21,433 bases of DNA, from the IMG/VR virus record IMGVR_UViG_3300005265_000570, positions 1 to 21,433 of that record, one strand, 5' to 3'. This document shows, piece after piece, positions 8,114 through 14,454 of this stretch (within the stretch, counting starts at the first letter, position 1; every line of letters starts with the position of its first letter). The notes beneath the pieces are model-generated. The model saw nothing but the letters and a program-made list of their open reading frames with translations. It made no database searches and was not told where the DNA came from. Made by a program: the position numbers and the translations under genes. Source of the stretch: a virus.

Positions 8114-8991
8114 TTCTCCGGCTCCGCCTGGACCTCCTGGGTGACCTGCTCGAGGGCCTGCTGCGCCGGCTGTTCGTCGGTCACGGTGGCCAGATAGTGC
8201 TGCGCGATAGTGACCAGGGCGTAGCCCCGCTTGTTGCGGCCGGCGTGCCCTACGTCCTCGATGGCTCGTTTGACGGCGTTTTCTACGATTGCCTTGTCGG
8301 CGACCGCCACCTGGAACGTACAAACCGCGATGCGCCGTGTCTTCTTGTTGCGGTTGATCTGTACGTTTTTGAGCTCTGCCCCCCACATTGCGGCCAGCAC
8401 CTGCAAACTGGCCGTCATACGGGCCAGAGTTGCCTCCTGATCCGTGCCGACCACGAAGGACATCTCGACCGTGTCGTCTTTCTGGAGCTCCTCGACGATG
8501 CGCCGGATGTCGTCCACCGGCTGCTCCAGGAGGCGCATCGCGTCTTTGATCTCGCCCCGTGTCTCAGGGAGAATATTGGCCGCGTCCGATTCCGAAGTGA
8601 ACTTCGTGATCGCGTGTAGGAGCTCGGCCCGCTTGCGTGGGACGTTATCGCCCCAGGTGTTGAGCGTGGCCAGGAGGAGCAGGGCCTCCTCGTCAGTTAG
8701 AGGGCTCCAGTCCTCCAGAGTCACCAACTCGAATTCGGCCAGGCCCTCCTCCTCGTAGAGCTCGCGGAGGATGATCTTCCGTTGGTGTCCGTCCAGGATT
8801 TGGTAATAGCCAGGTTCCCCAGGATAATGCGCCGACGATTCGGTCAATTCGTAAGCGACCAGGGCCGGGTATCGTCCCGACCGCCGGATGTTGTTCTTCA
8901 GCCGATTGCGTTCCTTGCTCGTCGTGCGGTGCGCGTTCAGCGGGTGGTCGAGCAGGCGGTCGTGCGGAACTTGAATTATTGGTGTCGGCAA
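8110..8991 (-). CDS. ParB/Srx-like nuclease-domain protein
   Basis: 293 residues. I place the start at the TTG codon 8991-8989 because GGGGAGGCGAAC lies directly before it and the protein then begins PTPIIQVPHDRLLDHPLNAHR, a typical ParB-like N-terminus; the open frame reaches 9141 but those residues look like shadow. The ParB/sulfiredoxin-fold signature is seen at about residues 63-75 (YQILDGHQRKIIL, the G-H-x-R box). A helical middle (EALLLLATLNTWGDNVPRKRAELLHAI) may be the helix-turn-helix-like part. Such proteins sit next to methyltransferases in many phages; some bind or hydrolyse CTP or act as nucleases or DNA modifiers. Its stop codon overlaps the methyltransferase start. It is not adjacent to a ParA, so classical chromosome partition is unlikely. 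Confidence 0.8.
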   Translation of the reverse strand: MPTPIIQVPHDRLLDHPLNAHRTTSKERNRLKNNIRRSGRYPALVAYELTESSAHYPGEPGYYQILDGHQRKIILRELYEEEGLAEFELVTLEDWSPLTDEEALLLLATLNTWGDNVPRKRAELLHAITKFTSESDAANILPETRGEIKDAMRLLEQPVDDIRRIVEELQKDDTVEMSFVVGTDQEATLARMTASLQVLAAMWGAELKNVQINRNKKTRRIAVCTFQVAVADKAIVENAVKRAIEDVGHAGRNKRGYALVTIAQHYLATVTDEQPAQQALEQVTQEVQAEPEK

Positions 8992-9469
8992 GTTCGCCTC
9001 CCCACACGTCGTAGAATTTGAATGGGCCGATGGTGGCAGTCTGCCATTCTTCCCTGGCCCACGGCGGGTCGTTGGTGCAGTAGTGAGTAGCCGTGCCCAC
9101 CGGGTTCGGCTCGTTACCATTGAGTACCAAGGCGGCGACATCCAGGTCTTCTTGCCATTCCCGCTGGCCGAGCAGAGCCCGGGGCTCGCGCAGCACCTGA
9201 GCCGGCCAGGTCTCCGGGGGCAGGCTGAAGGCTGCGAACTCGCCGGAGGCTACGATTACGTGATAGTAGCTTCCGCCTCGGCGGTCGGCCCGGTTGCGAA
9301 TTGTCCAGGCAATGCCGGCCTTCACCTGCCGACTCTCGCCGGTGGCCTCGGACGCGATGGTGCGGGCGATGAGTTCCCGGCCGGCCAGATCGGACCACGG
9401 GTCGGCGTCCTGGAATTCACCGGCCAACACTGCGCCGGTATGCAAAAACCACGCCAGTGCTATAAGCAC
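8693..9469 (-). CDS. SleB-type cell wall hydrolase (probable endolysin)
   Basis: About 258 residues from GTG 9469; a TTG at 9514 would add 15 residues including three Arg and is equally plausible. The N-terminus (LIALAWFLHTGAVLAG) looks like a signal peptide or anchor, so the enzyme may be exported. Residues about 33-165 fit the SleB/CwlJ hydrolase family: IARTIASEATGES with the catalytic Glu at about 41, GIAWTIRNRADRRGGSYYHVI, ALVLNGNEPNPVGTATHYCTNDPP and FKFYDVWG. It cleaves peptidoglycan glycan strands. It follows the holin-like gene, as expected for a lysis cassette. Beyond WGGELAD the frame runs another 90 or so Arg/Pro/Gly-rich codons that overlap the ParB-like gene in a different frame; these are probably not a functional domain and may mark a lost stop codon. 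Confidence 0.75.
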   Translation of the reverse strand: MLIALAWFLHTGAVLAGEFQDADPWSDLAGRELIARTIASEATGESRQVKAGIAWTIRNRADRRGGSYYHVIVASGEFAAFSLPPETWPAQVLREPRALLGQREWQEDLDVAALVLNGNEPNPVGTATHYCTNDPPWAREEWQTATIGPFKFYDVWGGELADTNNSSSARPPARPPAERAPHDEQGTQSAEEQHPAVGTIPGPGRLRIDRIVGALSWGTWLLPNPGRTPTEDHPPRALRGGGPGRIRVGDSGGLEPSN

Positions 9470-9477
9470 GAGCGTGG

Positions 9478-9777
9478 TTACTGCTCTTTGAGTATGACGA
9501 CCTTGTCGAACCAATGTCCAAACTGTCCCGACGTGTATACGACTGCGGCGATAAAGATGGCCTGCCAATAGGGTTCTATCACTGCCAGGTACTGGTTGAA
9601 GTAAAGAAGGATGATGGTGGCCAGCAGGGGCAGACCGAAGGTCAGGCCGGTGATCAAGGCCCGCTTCTGGTTGGCTGAGAGATACCCGAAGGCGGGCACC
9701 CGTTCGATGACGAAGGCCAGGCCGGCGGCCAGGCCGGCGGGGGTGAGAACGTAGGCTAATGCCTGTTCCAGTGTCAT
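9478..9777 (-). CDS. Holin-like small membrane protein
   Basis: 99 residues from ATG 9777, which has GGAGGTGCTAC directly upstream; a start at 9798 would add seven residues but places the ribosome site inside the gene. Three hydrophobic segments are visible, near residues 5-25 (LAYVLTPAGLAAGLAFVIE), 38-60 (ALITGLTFGLPLLATIILLYF) and 70-88 (WQAIFIAAVVYTSGQFGHW). The end is charged (FDKVVILKEQ). Size, three membrane spans, and a place directly ahead of a cell wall hydrolase fit a class I holin, which opens the cytoplasmic membrane at lysis. It is the first gene after the minus-strand consensus promoter at 9846-9874. Another small membrane protein remains possible, as holins share little sequence. 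Confidence 0.7.
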   Translation of the reverse strand: MTLEQALAYVLTPAGLAAGLAFVIERVPAFGYLSANQKRALITGLTFGLPLLATIILLYFNQYLAVIEPYWQAIFIAAVVYTSGQFGHWFDKVVILKEQ

Positions 9778-9845
9778 GTAGCACCTCCATGCATACAAAT
9801 GTTAATGCGAGTCCAGTTCTAGGAGAGGGGAGGACTTTGTCTTAC

Positions 9846-9874
9846 ATTATACACCAACTCACCTATCGTGTCAA
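9846..9874 (-). promoter_or_regulatory. Consensus sigma70 promoter for the lysis/late operon
   Basis: Read on the minus strand: TTGACA at 9874-9869, a 17-base spacer, then TATAAT at 9851-9846. Both boxes match the housekeeping consensus exactly with ideal spacing. Transcription would start near 9839 and reach the holin-like gene at 9777 after about 60 bases. Confidence 0.9.
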
Positions 9875-9880
9875 GGCATA

Positions 9881-9899
9881 TAGCTATTATAACTAGCTA
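9881..9899. repeat. Paired TAGCTA palindromes, possible operator
   Basis: Two identical 6-bp palindromes TAGCTA at 9881-9886 and 9894-9899, 13 bases apart, just upstream of the minus-strand -35 box and between the two divergent sigma70 promoters. Their placement suits a regulator binding site; no regulator is identified here. Confidence 0.45.
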
Positions 9900-9979
9900 C
9901 AAACTCGGCTCTTTGGCGTTTTCATGGTACATTCTTAACTTGTTGACTAGTGGGAGGAGCACTTTGGCTATTTTGGGGA

Positions 9980-10008
9980 TTGACAGTAGCCGGTTTTTGT
10001 GATACTAT
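9980..10008 (+). promoter_or_regulatory. Sigma70 promoter for the ParM-like operon
   Basis: TTGACA at 9980-9985, a 17-base spacer and TACTAT at 10003-10008. Predicted start near 10015, so the repeats at 10015-10113 are transcribed as leader. It diverges from the late promoter at 9846-9874 with about 100 bases between them. Confidence 0.88.
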
Positions 10009-10014
10009 ACTTGT

Positions 10015-10113
10015 AGTACACAGTGAGCACAGGGGACGTACAGTGTGCTACAGCGGTATACCACAGGGGCCGGTTTGAAACTGAGATGTGCTAACGGGGT
10101 AAGCACACTGTAC
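10015..10113. repeat. Inverted and related repeats upstream of parM-like gene (parC-like)
   Basis: A 12-bp perfect inverted repeat, GTACAGTGTGCT at 10038-10049 and AGCACACTGTAC at 10102-10113, with a related copy AGTACACAGTGAGCAC at 10016-10031 and a partial copy GATGTGCTAAC near 10085-10095. In ParMRC systems the centromere parC is a cluster of repeats upstream of parM and is bound by ParR. Position and repeat content fit that role. Because they are transcribed, they could also fold into a hairpin ahead of the start codon. Confidence 0.6.
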
Positions 10114-10147
10114 TACTGGGAGGGATGGGCGGGAGAAAGGAGATTCT

Positions 10148-11122
10148 ATGTCAACTGTGAGGATAGTAGCCACCGACATCGGGAACGGCTTTTCGAAGGG
10201 GTGTTCTTCGACGGCGACGGCAATTTTCCCCTCTGTGGTTGGCCAGGCTGTCGAGACCGACTTCGAGGGTCTCGCCGAACGAGATGGGATGGTCATTCAA
10301 CCAGATGGGCTGGAGCCATACTTTGTCGGCAATTTGGCACGCAGGATGTCGCGCTTCAAAAGTGCAGTCCTCGACCGTTCCCGGATCGGGTCTCCGTTCT
10401 ATCGTGTTTTATTCGAGACGATGTTAACCCGATTATGCAAGCAACGCTCTAATCTGCGAGTAGTGCTCCAGCTACCCGTCGGCTGGTACTCCGACCGCCG
10501 GGAACTCGATGCACTGCTTGGCGAGCATCGAGGCACAATTAACGGACGGCAGTACATCTACCACGTGGACAAGCTCCTGGTAACACCAGATGGTTTTGGG
10601 GCGTTGTGTTCAGCCATGCTCAATCAGCGATGTCGAATCAAAGACCAAGCCCTGGCCGAGGGCCGAGTTGGGGTCATAGACCTCGGATCGAGAACGACCA
10701 ATCTCTCGCTGTACGACAGCATGACATTTATCCCGACTGCGTCGGGATCAGTTGACACCGGGTTAGTCAAGCTGTGGCAAGCGGTGCACGAAGACCTGTC
10801 ACGGCGGTTTCAGGTGGATTGGTCATTGCACGAGGTTGACGAGGCGATCCGCCGTGGTGGTGTCCAAGTAGCCGGGAAATTCCACGCGATTGACGCTGAG
10901 CCTCATGCAACGGCGATGGCGGAGGAGTTACGGGGACACGCTCAGACCATGTGGGGATTGGGACTGAAACTAGATCGCATCCTGCTCGCCGGCGGGGGCT
11001 GCGGGGTACCCCGGTTAGTGGAGGCTCTCACGAGCCTGATGCCTCACGCCCGGCCCGTCGCCGAGCCTGTCATGGCAAATGCCGTGGGCGGTTTCCGCTT
11101 CGGCTGCTTGGAGGTGTGGTAG
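10148..11122 (+). CDS. parM: ParM/Alp-like actin family ATPase
   Basis: 324 residues, ATG at 10148 with AAAGGAGATTCT upstream. Actin-like ATPases of this type polymerise into filaments that push plasmid or phage DNA apart. The fold signatures are visible: phosphate-1 motif ATDIGNGFSK (8-17), phosphate-2 motif VIDLGSRTTNLSLYD (176-190), and the adenosine-binding ILLAGGGCGVP (278-288). The closing MANAVGGFRFG matches the ANARG-type segment of ParM proteins. Length equals the usual 320-330 residues. The start and stop of this and the following ParR-like gene overlap by one base, and repeat sequences lie just upstream, giving a complete parC-parM-parR arrangement. Function as DNA segregation is inferred; some phages use related filaments to position replicating DNA. 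Confidence 0.85.
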   Translation: MSTVRIVATDIGNGFSKGCSSTATAIFPSVVGQAVETDFEGLAERDGMVIQPDGLEPYFVGNLARRMSRFKSAVLDRSRIGSPFYRVLFETMLTRLCKQRSNLRVVLQLPVGWYSDRRELDALLGEHRGTINGRQYIYHVDKLLVTPDGFGALCSAMLNQRCRIKDQALAEGRVGVIDLGSRTTNLSLYDSMTFIPTASGSVDTGLVKLWQAVHEDLSRRFQVDWSLHEVDEAIRRGGVQVAGKFHAIDAEPHATAMAEELRGHAQTMWGLGLKLDRILLAGGGCGVPRLVEALTSLMPHARPVAEPVMANAVGGFRFGCLEVW

Positions 11123-11466
11123 TGAAAACGAAAACGAAGAGGATATTGGGACTACCCGATTATCAGGCATTGCTAGAAGAGTTACGGGTTATGGGGCTAA
11201 ATTCCGAACGAGACCGGCTCCAGGTACGATTAACGGCCTCCGCGCGGGATCGCGTAGTGGCCATTATCCTCGATCATCTCCAGGCCGGCGGAGAGAACGT
11301 CAGCGAGTGGGTTAAGGAAGCCGTGCTGATGAGGATTGGGCTTCTTGACAATTTGCTATCTACCGTCGAGGAGGAGAAGGATGAAGCTCCTGTGGAGGTT
11401 GAACCTGAACTATCGAGGGACGTGATCCAGAATGTTCTCCAGTCATTCACTACGGGAGGGATGTAA
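11122..11466 (+). CDS. parR: ParR-like DNA-binding adaptor
   Basis: 114 residues from GTG 11122, which overlaps the last base of the parM-like stop codon and has GGAGGTGTGG upstream. The segment DRLQVRLTASARDRVVAIILDHLQAGGENVSEWVKEAVLMRI (described by its parts) fits a ribbon-helix-helix fold: a beta strand RLQVRLTA followed by two helices. The C-terminal 35 residues are very acidic and end in a hydrophobic helix ELSRDVIQNVLQSF, as in ParR proteins, whose tail contacts ParM filament ends. Position right after the actin-like gene supports the call. I infer that it binds the repeats at 10015-10113 and may repress the operon promoter that lies beside them. Confidence 0.7.
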   Translation: MKTKTKRILGLPDYQALLEELRVMGLNSERDRLQVRLTASARDRVVAIILDHLQAGGENVSEWVKEAVLMRIGLLDNLLSTVEEEKDEAPVEVEPELSRDVIQNVLQSFTTGGM

Positions 11467-11467
11467 C

Positions 11468-11719
11468 GTGACCGTCCTCGACCGTTTTCGGCACAGTGAA
11501 CAAATCCCGCTTCCTCTATCCACGATTCTGGCCGCCGAAGCCCAGATCGCGGTGAACGACGAGGTTATCTCCGTCGAGAACGATGCGTTCCTGGGTAAGG
11601 TAGTTGCGTTCGAGGGGGAGAAGGCACTGAAGGCACTGGTTAGGGTTATCCGCTGGCATGGGCCCACCATCCCGCGCTCCCCCGTACCGGTGCCCAGGGC
11701 GAAACTTCGGCGGGCATAA
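11468..11719 (+). CDS. Small hypothetical protein downstream of parMR
   Basis: 83 residues from GTG 11468, which follows GGGAGGGATGTAAC; the frame is open back to 11432 but that part overlaps the ParR-like gene. The protein starts TVLDRFRHSEQIPLPLSTILAAEAQIAVNDEV, then has strands ISVENDAFLGKVVAFEGEKALKALVRVIRW, and ends in a basic Pro/Arg-rich tail (PRSPVPVPRAKLRRA). It is one base downstream of the ParR-like gene and so is part of the same operon. No family recognised. The basic tail is compatible with nucleic-acid binding but proves nothing. Confidence 0.6.
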   Translation: MTVLDRFRHSEQIPLPLSTILAAEAQIAVNDEVISVENDAFLGKVVAFEGEKALKALVRVIRWHGPTIPRSPVPVPRAKLRRA

Positions 11720-11731
11720 GCATAAAAAGGA

Positions 11732-11757
11732 CCAGGTTGGTGGGGTGTCCAACCTGG
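11732..11757 (+). other. Hairpin in intergenic region after parMR operon
   Basis: CCAGGTTGG at 11732-11740 and CCAACCTGG at 11749-11757 form a 9-bp perfect stem with an 8-base loop. There is no T-tract after it, so it is not a standard terminator. It may slow or attenuate transcription between the partition operon and the FtsK-like operon or stabilise the mRNA 3' end. Confidence 0.5.
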
Positions 11758-11835
11758 CCGTGGCCAACACTTCCGAATTAGGGGGGTAAGCATAGGCCGT
11801 TTGTATTGTATCACATCCTGGCAAACGAGGCAAGT

Positions 11836-11994
11836 ATGCGCACTTTTCGTGATCTAAATCCAACCACTCGGTGGCTCGCCAGGCGGCGCTGGTGGGATCG
11901 GTGGGGGCCAGTTCTGGCCCTGGTCATTCCGCTGGTGGTGCTGGTAATCGTGGTCTTTGAATTGCTGCGATTGGGGAAGTATTATCATGGATAA
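11836..11994 (+). CDS. Small single-span membrane protein
   Basis: 52 residues from ATG 11836 (GAGG at 9 bases). A longer frame begins at 11806 but lacks a ribosome site. The first 20 residues are rich in Arg and Trp (TRWLARRRWWDRW), followed by one strong membrane span PVLALVIPLVVLVIVVFELL and a short basic tail. The positive N-terminus predicts that it stays inside. Its stop overlaps the start of the FtsK-like gene by 8 bases, so the two are translated together and may act together, for instance as a membrane anchor for the translocase, which has no span of its own. No family recognised. Confidence 0.6.
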   Translation: MRTFRDLNPTTRWLARRRWWDRWGPVLALVIPLVVLVIVVFELLRLGKYYHG

Positions 11995-13279
11995 GAGAGA
12001 ATTGTTAACGCGGTTTGCTAGTGAAATAATCCAGGCGGCGAGCATGGGGCAGTTGGACTCCAAGCCGATCACCATCAAACGGGCGGAATACGTGGCCGGG
12101 CCTCGGGCCGGAGCCATCGAACTGCACGCCGGGCTGGACGCGGCACGCCTGCTCCGCCGGCTCACGCAATCCAACTGCGCAATTTTGCGGCAGTTCGTGA
12201 CCTGGGATTTCGTCGGTGAGCCCTCGGCGTTCATGGCCGGCCGGGCCGTACGGCTAGAGGCCGGCTGGCCCAAGGGCCTGGCGCAAACCGATATCACGTT
12301 GGCCTCATTGGGCCAGCATCCTCACGGCGGAAACTGGGTGTTAGGCCAGAACGAGCAGGGCCAAACCTGCATCGCAGGTCTCAATCCAGATCACACTCCC
12401 CACTGGCTGTTGGCCGGGGCGACCGGCTCAGGGAAAACCTGGGCATTGCGTTCTTGTATCTGCCAGTTGGCCGGCCGGGAGGAAAACCGGCTCGTCGTCG
12501 TGGATGGGAAGAGGGGTGCACTATTCCACAACCTGCGGTTACAGGGCATGGTCGGACCGTTGGCAAAATCTCCAGAGGATTGGCGAGCCGCGCTGGTGTG
12601 GGCCAACAGGGAGATGCAACGGCGCTATACAGAAAGTTGCCTGGGGAATCAGTCGCCCCGGCTAGTGGTGATCGTCGACGAGGTGCAGGAGGTGATCTCC
12701 GATCCAACGTCGGCGGAGGCCCTGCGTCGGCTGGTCACCCTGGGGCGCGACGCTCGTGTTCACTGCGTCGTAGCCACGCAACACCCGACAGTTAAATTCC
12801 TGGGTGGTCCCACTGTGCTCCGTAACCTGGTGGGCCGCGTGGCGCTGCGGGTTAGCGACGCCAAGGCGTCAGAGGTGGCATTAGGTCACTCTTATCCGCG
12901 TGCCGACCGTCTTCTGGGCTGCGGCGACGCATACGCTACATCTCCGGGAGCTACACACCGCGTGCAGGTGGCCTACGCCGTTGATTCTGATTTCGTCGAA
13001 CGGGTGGGGGAGCCAATCTTAGATGACTGGCCGGTGACCGAGGCGGAGGACTTAGGTATCGCTCCGGTGGGCCGGCCCTCACCCTGGCCACAAAGCGCAG
13101 AGGTGGCGATGGCTCTGGTGGCAGCGAATGAAGATTTCGGCCGGCCCTGGTTGCGCAAACGGCTCCGCGAGATCACCGGCAAGGCACCCGGCTCCGGCCG
13201 GGCTGACCGGCTCCTGGAGCTGATGAGCAAGGCGCTGGACGAGCTAAGAGGGGCTGGCTGGCAGGTATCTCCTGCCTGA
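11987..13279 (+). CDS. FtsK/SpoIIIE/TraB-like DNA translocase ATPase
   Basis: 430 residues from ATG 11987 with GGGGAAG upstream. ATPases of this family pump double-stranded DNA as hexameric rings. Walker A is GATGSGKT at residues 144-151 and Walker B LVVIVDEVQEV at 226-236, followed by a sensor-like region RVHCVVATQHPT, which is typical of FtsK-HerA proteins. The start has no membrane domain, unlike cellular FtsK; the neighbouring 52-residue membrane protein could supply it. The last 60 residues (WLRKRLREITGKAPGSGRADRLLELMSKALDEL in outline) may form a winged helix like FtsK-gamma. Such stand-alone proteins occur on actinobacterial-type plasmids and integrative elements, where they move DNA between cells, and on phages. 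A role in transfer, segregation or replication is plausible; the exact one is unknown. Confidence 0.8.
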   Translation: MDKRELLTRFASEIIQAASMGQLDSKPITIKRAEYVAGPRAGAIELHAGLDAARLLRRLTQSNCAILRQFVTWDFVGEPSAFMAGRAVRLEAGWPKGLAQTDITLASLGQHPHGGNWVLGQNEQGQTCIAGLNPDHTPHWLLAGATGSGKTWALRSCICQLAGREENRLVVVDGKRGALFHNLRLQGMVGPLAKSPEDWRAALVWANREMQRRYTESCLGNQSPRLVVIVDEVQEVISDPTSAEALRRLVTLGRDARVHCVVATQHPTVKFLGGPTVLRNLVGRVALRVSDAKASEVALGHSYPRADRLLGCGDAYATSPGATHRVQVAYAVDSDFVERVGEPILDDWPVTEAEDLGIAPVGRPSPWPQSAEVAMALVAANEDFGRPWLRKRLREITGKAPGSGRADRLLELMSKALDELRGAGWQVSPA

Positions 13280-13291
13280 AATTGTGGTTAG

Positions 13292-13386
13292 TGCCTGCCT
13301 GCCCGAAATTCCAACACACACCCACCTATTTTCTGGGCCAATCGAAGGGTTTTTCAATGTGTGTCCGAATTAGAGGCAGGCAGGCA
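13292..13386 (+). promoter_or_regulatory. Long hairpin abutting a ribosome-binding site
   Basis: TGCCTGCCTGCC at 13292-13303 pairs perfectly with GGCAGGCAGGCA at 13375-13386. A second stem, ACACACA near 13314-13320 with TGTGTGT near 13358-13364, sits inside. The outer stem ends exactly at the ribosome site GGAGGTGAT (13387-13395) of the membrane-protein gene at 13398. If formed in RNA it could hide or present that site. No T-tract follows, so termination is unlikely. Confidence 0.55.
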
Positions 13387-13397
13387 GGAGGTGATCC

Positions 13398-13805
13398 GTG
13401 AAGGTAAAAAAGGTCAACTGGATGAGGATTTCCCAAGTACTGGTGGCCACCGCTCTGCTCTTTGGGATTCTCCTCGCAACGTTATACTGGCTCACCGGCA
13501 AGCTGTCCTGGTCGGGGCTGCGCTGGTGGGCTTGGGGCGCGACGGTGGCGCTGCCGCTGGCGAGTGGGCTGGCCTGGTATTACGGCCGGTCAACTGCGCA
13601 GGCGCAGATGACCGGCATCCAGTGGGGAGTCAACCAGGTGATGGGCGCGGCGCATAAGACCGCAGACCTGCGGGCCACCAGCGTGGGCGCGGTACGGCGC
13701 GAGGTGCGGGCGGCTGCTGCTCCTCCCGCCGGCGGGGTGACCATCGTCCAGCCGGTGATCTCCCCGAAGGCGCTGCCGACGGGGAATGATGTGCTCGAAT
13801 TGTAG
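13398..13805 (+). CDS. Two-span membrane protein, hypothetical
   Basis: 135 residues from GTG 13398 with GGAGGTGATCC upstream. A basic start (KVKKVNWMR) precedes a first membrane span ISQVLVATALLFGILLATLYWL (about residues 11-32), then a second LRWWAWGATVALPLASGLAWYYG (about 41-63). The rest is soluble: a helix TAQAQMTGIQWGVNQVMGAAHKTADL, a basic/Ala-rich part RREVRAAAAPP, and an end VTIVQPVISPKALP. It follows the FtsK-like gene in the same direction, so the two membrane proteins and the translocase may form one envelope-associated complex. This is inference from neighbourhood; no family recognised. Confidence 0.65.
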   Translation: MKVKKVNWMRISQVLVATALLFGILLATLYWLTGKLSWSGLRWWAWGATVALPLASGLAWYYGRSTAQAQMTGIQWGVNQVMGAAHKTADLRATSVGAVRREVRAAAAPPAGGVTIVQPVISPKALPTGNDVLEL

Positions 13806-13818
13806 AAAGGAGTGAAAC

Positions 13819-14001
13819 ATGGACAGATTAACGACGGCTCGATATCACGTAGCGAAAGTTGAGGGAGGCTGGGAGATCCGGCGCCCGGACGGAAGTCTCT
13901 GGTGTGTCCGGGACTCGGAGGCGGAGGCCCAGGAGTTCGCGAACGCTGCGAACAGGACGCTGGAAAAGACTCGGGGTCCTGGGGCCGAACAGGAGGGATG
14001 A
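13819..14001 (+). CDS. Small hypothetical protein (DUF2188-like pattern)
   Basis: 60 residues, ATG at 13819 with AGAAAGGAGTGAAAC upstream. The pattern of short strands followed by a helix (YHVAKVEGGWEIRRPDGSLWCVRDSEAEAQEFANAANRTLE in outline) resembles small beta-beta-alpha proteins that carry a W-x-V/x-G-S/T-E-A signature. It begins 13 bases after the membrane protein gene and its stop codon directly abuts the next start. No definite role can be given. Confidence 0.6.
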   Translation: MDRLTTARYHVAKVEGGWEIRRPDGSLWCVRDSEAEAQEFANAANRTLEKTRGPGAEQEG

Positions 14002-14250
14002 ATGGGACTGGACATCTGGTTTCGTGAAGACATCACCAACGCACTGAAAGCCGCCGAGGCTGCATCGGCCACCACCGTGGCGGCAATGGAACACGCACTG
14101 GTAGGAGCAGGACAGACTACAGCACCCGACCCTCGCTACCTGCGGGCATACCGCGAAGGGTGGCGTGCTGCTCTTGTTACGGTTGCCCTGGCGTTCGGTT
14201 TGGAGGATGACACCGCGAGGCGCTGCGAAGACAAACTGCTATTGCGTTGA
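14002..14250 (+). CDS. Small hypothetical helical protein
   Basis: 82 residues, ATG at 14002 directly after the upstream stop codon, with ACAGGAGGG upstream. The sequence is helical and rich in Ala (ITNALKAAEAASATTVAAMEHALV, YREGWRAALVTVALAFGLED), has no clear membrane span, and ends RRCEDKLLLR. Last gene of the operon that begins with the FtsK-like gene; a strong terminator follows at 14265. No family recognised. Confidence 0.6.
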   Translation: MGLDIWFREDITNALKAAEAASATTVAAMEHALVGAGQTTAPDPRYLRAYREGWRAALVTVALAFGLEDDTARRCEDKLLLR

Positions 14251-14264
14251 ACCTGATATCCCCT

Positions 14265-14296
14265 GCCCCGTCCTCGGTGTGAGGACGGGGCTTTTT
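14265..14296 (+). terminator. Rho-independent terminator
   Basis: GCCCCGTCCTC (14265-14275) pairs with GAGGACGGGGC (14281-14291) around a 5-base loop, followed by five T. It closes the operon of the FtsK-like gene and marks the start of the large non-coding region. Confidence 0.93.
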
Positions 14297-14336
14297 CATA
14301 GTATGCCTTTTTCCCATAGTATCATTTTCATAGTAT
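14297..14336. repeat. Three CATAGTAT repeats
   Basis: CATAGTAT occurs at 14297-14304, 14315-14322 and 14329-14336. The first and third are embedded in a longer shared sequence, TTTTCATAGTATGCCTTTT, so they look like a duplicated unit. They lie directly left of the 21-bp inverted repeat. Confidence 0.7.
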
Positions 14337-14380
14337 GCCTTTTCCTAGTACTAGGAAAGCTAGTACTAGGAAAAGGCATA
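14334..14380. repeat. 21-bp perfect inverted repeat
   Basis: TATGCCTTTTCCTAGTACTAG (first arm, 14334-14354; inner 20 bases shown only in part: ATGCC, TTTT, CCTAGTACTAG) matches the reverse complement at 14360-14380 with a 5-base spacer GAAAG. Each arm also contains the self-complementary core CTAGTACTAG. As DNA it could be a site for a dimeric protein; as RNA it would be a very stable hairpin. No T-tract follows on the plus strand. Confidence 0.85.
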
Positions 14381-14435
14381 GGCATAAAGAAGACACAGTA
14401 TTAAAGAAGAAGAAAGGGTGGAAGAAAACGAAAGG

Positions 14436-14454
14436 CGCGAGCCTGCGGCTCGCG
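14436..14454 (+). other. GC-rich 8-bp hairpin
   Basis: CGCGAGCC and GGCTCGCG form a perfect stem with a 3-base loop. It is followed by GAGGG rather than T residues, so it is not a typical terminator. Confidence 0.6.

Noticed and set aside
8110-8991. Chromosome-type ParAB partition system
   Set aside because: The ParB-like gene has no ParA neighbour and no parS-like site was noticed; it is coupled to a methyltransferase, the usual phage arrangement. Partition is better explained by the ParM/ParR-like pair.
10045-10452. 135-codon frame at the parM-like start
   Set aside because: It overlaps the partition repeats and the actin-like gene in another frame and has no ribosome site.
14297-14336. 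CRISPR-like array
   Set aside because: Only three 8-base units with unequal short spacing; no repeat-spacer structure of normal CRISPR size is present anywhere in the window.
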